Source: JAIVJM01 sp035761505 (lineage in GTDB: Bacteria; Acidobacteriota; Blastocatellia; Pyrinomonadales; Pyrinomonadaceae). Taken from it: a DNA stretch of 6,850 bases. Shown piece after piece: positions 4,673-6,850 of the stretch; the first letter of the stretch is position 1, and the number at the start of each line of letters is the position of its first letter. A program made the position numbers and the translations under genes. Below the pieces are notes generated by a model, which ran no database searches, was not told the origin of the DNA, and saw only the letters and a list, made by a program, of their open reading frames with translations. The stretch spans positions 1-6,850 of the forward strand of contig DASTQX010000405.1 of the NCBI GenBank assembly GCA_035761505.1, in the 5' to 3' direction.

Positions 4673-5620
4673 CTTTCTTCCGCCCCTTAACAGGGGCTTC
4701 TCAAACTCCTGCGCCCCGCTCAATCCGTGCTCTTCCGGCCATTCACCCCGGTAGACGAGTTGCGCGGTGCCGGTGAGGAGGACTTCGCCGTCGTCGCGCC
4801 AGAGGACTTCGAGGAGGCCGCCGGGCATTCGGACGCGGACGCGGCGGTCGGTGTGGCCGTTGACGATTGAGGCGACGGCGGCGGCGCACGCGCCCGTGCC
4901 GGAGGAGAGGGTTTCTTCCGCGCCTCGCTCCCAGACGCGGGCCTCGACGTTGGAGCGGTCGAGGACGCGGACGAACTCGACGTTGGTGCGTTCGGGGAAA
5001 GCGGCGTGTGATTCGAGGGCGCAGCCCAGCCGACGCCAGTCGGCGCGCTCGAAGTCCTCGACGAAGACGCAGCAGTTCGGGTTGCACATCTGCAAGGCGG
5101 TGACTTCGACGGTCGCGCCTCCGGCGAGCGCGAGCGTGTGGCCGCGCACCTCGGCCAGAGGTTCGGGCGTCAGCATCGGGATGGAGGCGCTGTCGAAAAG
5201 TGGCCTCCCGATTTCGGCCTCGAAGCGGAACTCGCCGCCGCCGAGCCGCTCGCGCAAGCGGTAACGCTTGACCCCGGCGCGCGTCGCAAACTTCAGCTCC
5301 TCTTCCGCCCAGAGCCCCTTGTAATGCAGATAAGCGGCGGCGCAGCGCGAGCCGTTGCCCGACATCGCCGCCTCGCCCCCGTCCGGATTGAAGATGCGGA
5401 GGCGGAAATCGCCGTCCTCATTCGCCCGCAAAGGCTCGACGACGGCCACGCCGTCCCCGCCCGCGCCGAAGTGCCGGTCGCACACGCGCCGCACGAACTC
5501 GGAGAACGGCTCGCCCCCCGCGTGCCGCTCGAACCCGCCCCGCAAACCGACCGAAGCGAGTTCCCCCGCCTCGAAGACCAGATAATCGTTGCCGTAGCCG
5601 TGGAATTTGATGAAATTCAT
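4670..5620 (-). CDS. dapF: Diaminopimelate epimerase family protein with both catalytic Cys replaced by Ser
   Basis: 316 residues, longer than the usual ~270-280. DapF interconverts L,L- and meso-diaminopimelate in the cytoplasm for peptidoglycan and lysine. The start is secure because MNFIKFHGYGNDYLVFE matches the family N-terminus; I see no clear Shine-Dalgarno, and a heptamer repeat lies immediately upstream. The two-lobed DapF plan is complete: N11, RIFNPDGGE (74-83), then SGNGSRC with Ser87; NPNCC (180-184); TNVEFVRV with N213; WERGAEET with E231-R232; then LSSGTGACAAAV with Ser240. Family members normally have Cys where Ser87 and Ser240 stand, as the two acid/base thiols; the codons are TCG and TCC. 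Asn182 replaces the usual His of GNPHC. The last 12 residues (EFEKPLLRGGRK) and the stop come from a REP-like repeat. Whether it epimerises DAP is therefore open; it may be a Ser-type sister clade. dacB lies upstream on the same strand after a 140-base gap. Confidence 0.85.
   Translation of the reverse strand: MNFIKFHGYGNDYLVFEAGELASVGLRGGFERHAGGEPFSEFVRRVCDRHFGAGGDGVAVVEPLRANEDGDFRLRIFNPDGGEAAMSGNGSRCAAAYLHYKGLWAEEELKFATRAGVKRYRLRERLGGGEFRFEAEIGRPLFDSASIPMLTPEPLAEVRGHTLALAGGATVEVTALQMCNPNCCVFVEDFERADWRRLGCALESHAAFPERTNVEFVRVLDRSNVEARVWERGAEETLSSGTGACAAAVASIVNGHTDRRVRVRMPGGLLEVLWRDDGEVLLTGTAQLVYRGEWPEEHGLSGAQEFEKPLLRGGRK
4677..4707 (-). repeat. REP unit A4 (inverted), within dapF
   Basis: The minus strand reads AGTTTGAGA-AGCCCCT...AGGGGC-GGAAGA, a hairpin GCCCCT-(TAAC)-AGGGGC at 4682-4697. 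It lies wholly inside the dapF frame and encodes its last residues. Confidence 0.75.
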
Positions 5621-5624
5621 AAGA

Positions 5625-5652
5625 CCGGATGCCGGATGTTAAATGTCAGATG
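5625..5652. repeat. Four-unit heptamer tandem repeat abutting the dapF start
   Basis: On the plus strand the units are CCGGATG, CCGGATG, TTAAATG and TCAGATG, exactly in phase, with a fainter fifth (TGAGAAG). It begins four bases upstream of the dapF ATG and occupies the place where a ribosome site would be expected. Confidence 0.6.
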
Positions 5653-5699
5653 TGAGAAGGTCGCCCGCCCAGCACAGGCCGTTCGGACGACGCGAAACC

Positions 5700-5713
5700 C
5701 GCCCCGGAGGGCG
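5700..5713 (-). terminator. Weak hairpin after dacB
   Basis: CGCCC (5700-5704) pairs with GGGCG (5709-5713) over a CGGA loop, 47 bases after the dacB stop. On the minus strand it is followed by GGTTTCGCG, a poor T-tract, so it may not terminate and dapF could be co-transcribed. Confidence 0.2.
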
Positions 5714-5760
5714 TGAAAGTCAACTGCGGCGGCGCATCAGTTCTTCAATGACATCCGCTT

Positions 5761-6850
5761 TCAAGACCGTCCCGTGAACGAGGCGAGCAGGACGGCGACG
5801 GCGTCGGCGAAGCGGGCCGCCGGGCTCAGTTCGCGCGGGGGGTTGTTAATCATGAGCGAGAAGACGAAGCGCTCGCCCGAAGCGGTGAAGAGATAGCCGG
5901 AGAGCGAGGTGGCGCTGCTGAGCGTGCCGGTCTTGGCGCGGACGTTGTTCATGGCGGCAGTGCCGCGCATCCGGTTGCGGAGCGTGCCGTCCACGCCCGC
6001 GACCGGGAGCGAGTTGCGGAAATCAGCCGCGTAGCGGTGGCGGTTCATGTGGACGAGGAGGCGGAAGGTCGTCTCCGCCGTCACGAGGTTGCCGCGCGAG
6101 AGGCCGGAGCCGTCGAGCATAATGAGCCGCGAGTCGTCGGCCCCGGCGGCGCGGAGGAAGTTCTTGACGGCACTGATGCCCGCCTCTTCGCTCGAAAGTT
6201 TAGGGTCGGTCGAGGTCGCCTTGCCGAGCGCGCGCAGGAGAAGCTCCGTGTAGAGGTTCTGGCTCGGCTTCATCGTCTGCGCGGCGATGACCGAAAGCGG
6301 CGGCGACTGTCGCGCGGCCAACTCGACGAGCGAAGAGACTTCGAGCGGCGAGCCGTCGGCGCGCGCCTGCGCGTCAATCGTCCGCGTCCGGCCCGTGAAG
6401 ACGACGCCGCGCCGTTCCAGAGAGGTGCGCAGCATCGTCGCAAACATCAACGCGGGCCGCGAGATGGCGACGCTCGCCGTGAAGCCCGCGTCGTCCAGAG
6501 GCAGGCTCCCGCCCACTTCGATGACGTTCTGGCCGAGCGGGCGATGGACTCTCAACTCGCGGCGCGTGCCGCGCGCGGCGGTCGTCGTGCGGTCGAGGAC
6601 GGTGACGAGCGGCGTCGAGGGGCCGATGGAGATGACCGCCGGGTCGCCGACGCGCGCGCCGGGCTTGACGCTCAAGTCAACCGAGTTGTCGTTGACGGAG
6701 AGCGCGCTCACCTCCGCGCCGTACCACCACTGGAGGTCGTCCCACTCCCAGCCGAGCGGCAGCGCGAGCCCGGAGAAGTAGCTCTCGTCGCCGACCAGAT
6801 CGCCCTCGACGCGGCGGACGCCCGACGCGGCGACGCGCGCGGCCAGCTCG
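5761..6850 (-). CDS. dacB: D-alanyl-D-alanine carboxypeptidase/endopeptidase, PBP4 (class C PBP), 5' end outside window
   Basis: The frame runs open to the right edge, so the N-terminus is missing; 362 residues are visible, about three quarters of a typical PBP4. The visible part opens with ELAARVAASGVRRVEGDLVG followed by DESYFSGLALPLGWEWDD and YGAEVSALSVNDN, all characteristic of the DacB family and its inserted domains. The SxN motif (SQN, bases 6256-6264) and the KTG motif (RAKTGTLSSATSLSGY, KTG at 5926-5934) are intact. The SxxK nucleophile motif lies upstream of the window and could not be seen. The enzyme acts in the periplasm on muropeptide stems, removing terminal D-Ala and cleaving DAP cross-links. 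An apparent GTG start at 6711 is internal to the conserved region and is not the true start. dapF follows 140 bases downstream on the same strand. Confidence 0.93.
   Translation of the reverse strand, partial: ELAARVAASGVRRVEGDLVGDESYFSGLALPLGWEWDDLQWWYGAEVSALSVNDNSVDLSVKPGARVGDPAVISIGPSTPLVTVLDRTTTAARGTRRELRVHRPLGQNVIEVGGSLPLDDAGFTASVAISRPALMFATMLRTSLERRGVVFTGRTRTIDAQARADGSPLEVSSLVELAARQSPPLSVIAAQTMKPSQNLYTELLLRALGKATSTDPKLSSEEAGISAVKNFLRAAGADDSRLIMLDGSGLSRGNLVTAETTFRLLVHMNRHRYAADFRNSLPVAGVDGTLRNRMRGTAAMNNVRAKTGTLSSATSLSGYLFTASGERFVFSLMINNPPRELSPAARFADAVAVLLASFTGRS

Larger units (their letters stand above)
4485..4707. repeat. Symmetrical REP/BIME-like cluster of six palindromic units
   Basis: Two unit types, A (AGTTTGAGA(A)GCCCC...GGGGC) and B (TAGCCCACGGC-GCAA-GCCGTGGG), are arranged A>B>A> <A<B<A. 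Matching arms: 4485-4499 with 4693-4707 (15 bp perfect, 20 bp with one mismatch if extended to 4480 and 4712); 4505-4542 with 4649-4686 (38 positions, one G/T mismatch); 4565-4588 with 4605-4628 (24 bp perfect, 16-base loop). Each unit also forms its own hairpin. This is the architecture of REP/BIME elements mobilised by RAYT transposases; no such transposase is in the window. The right end lies inside the dapF coding region. Confidence 0.85.

Noticed and set aside
4485..4707. CRISPR array
   Set aside because: The units are palindromic, of two kinds, in inverted order, and lack regular unique spacers of even length.
4670..5620. dapF as a decayed pseudogene
   Set aside because: The frame is intact over 316 codons and all other family motifs are well kept. 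The substitutions are confined to active-site positions, which is not the pattern of random decay.

Overview
The window is GC-rich bacterial chromosome with dense coding, short intergenic gaps and no sign of prophage or conjugative DNA. Gene content points to a diderm, peptidoglycan-making bacterium. The secreted and anchored DUF6599-like protein, the form of PBP4 and the general protein style suggest Acidobacteriota, perhaps class Blastocatellia. That placement is inference from remembered family distribution, not something the sequence proves.

Layout. On the plus strand are the 3' part of a membrane protein with a bacterial PH (bPH2) domain (1-597) and a signal-peptide, single-TM protein of unknown function (742-1935). 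The second gene ends at a near-ideal bidirectional terminator (1957-2004). Next is a 548-base convergent gap (1936-2483) with lower GC and several good stem-loops but no recognisable gene. On the minus strand follow, right to left in transcription order, dacB (PBP4, 5' end outside the window), dapF (diaminopimelate epimerase family), a secreted 3D-domain protein and a class 3 (Rhizobium etli type) L-asparaginase.

Function. Three of the four minus-strand genes concern the cell wall. DapF would make meso-diaminopimelate for peptidoglycan (and lysine), PBP4 trims or cleaves peptide stems in the periplasm, and 3D-domain proteins are typically wall-associated or wall-cleaving. The asparaginase is metabolic. 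Terminator-like hairpins after the 3D gene and upstream of it suggest that these genes are mostly separate transcription units.

Most notable points. (1) The DapF-family protein has Ser at both positions where the family has its two catalytic Cys residues. (2) A 223-base symmetrical cluster of palindromic REP-like units (4485-4707) overlaps the 3' end of dapF, supplying its stop codon and last 12 codons. (3) The leader of the 3D-domain gene can fold into a closed multi-helix, riboswitch-like structure that I cannot assign to a known class. (4) The convergent gap may hold an undescribed structured RNA. (5) A heptamer tandem repeat sits directly against the dapF start codon. I found no defence system, CRISPR array, tRNA or rRNA.
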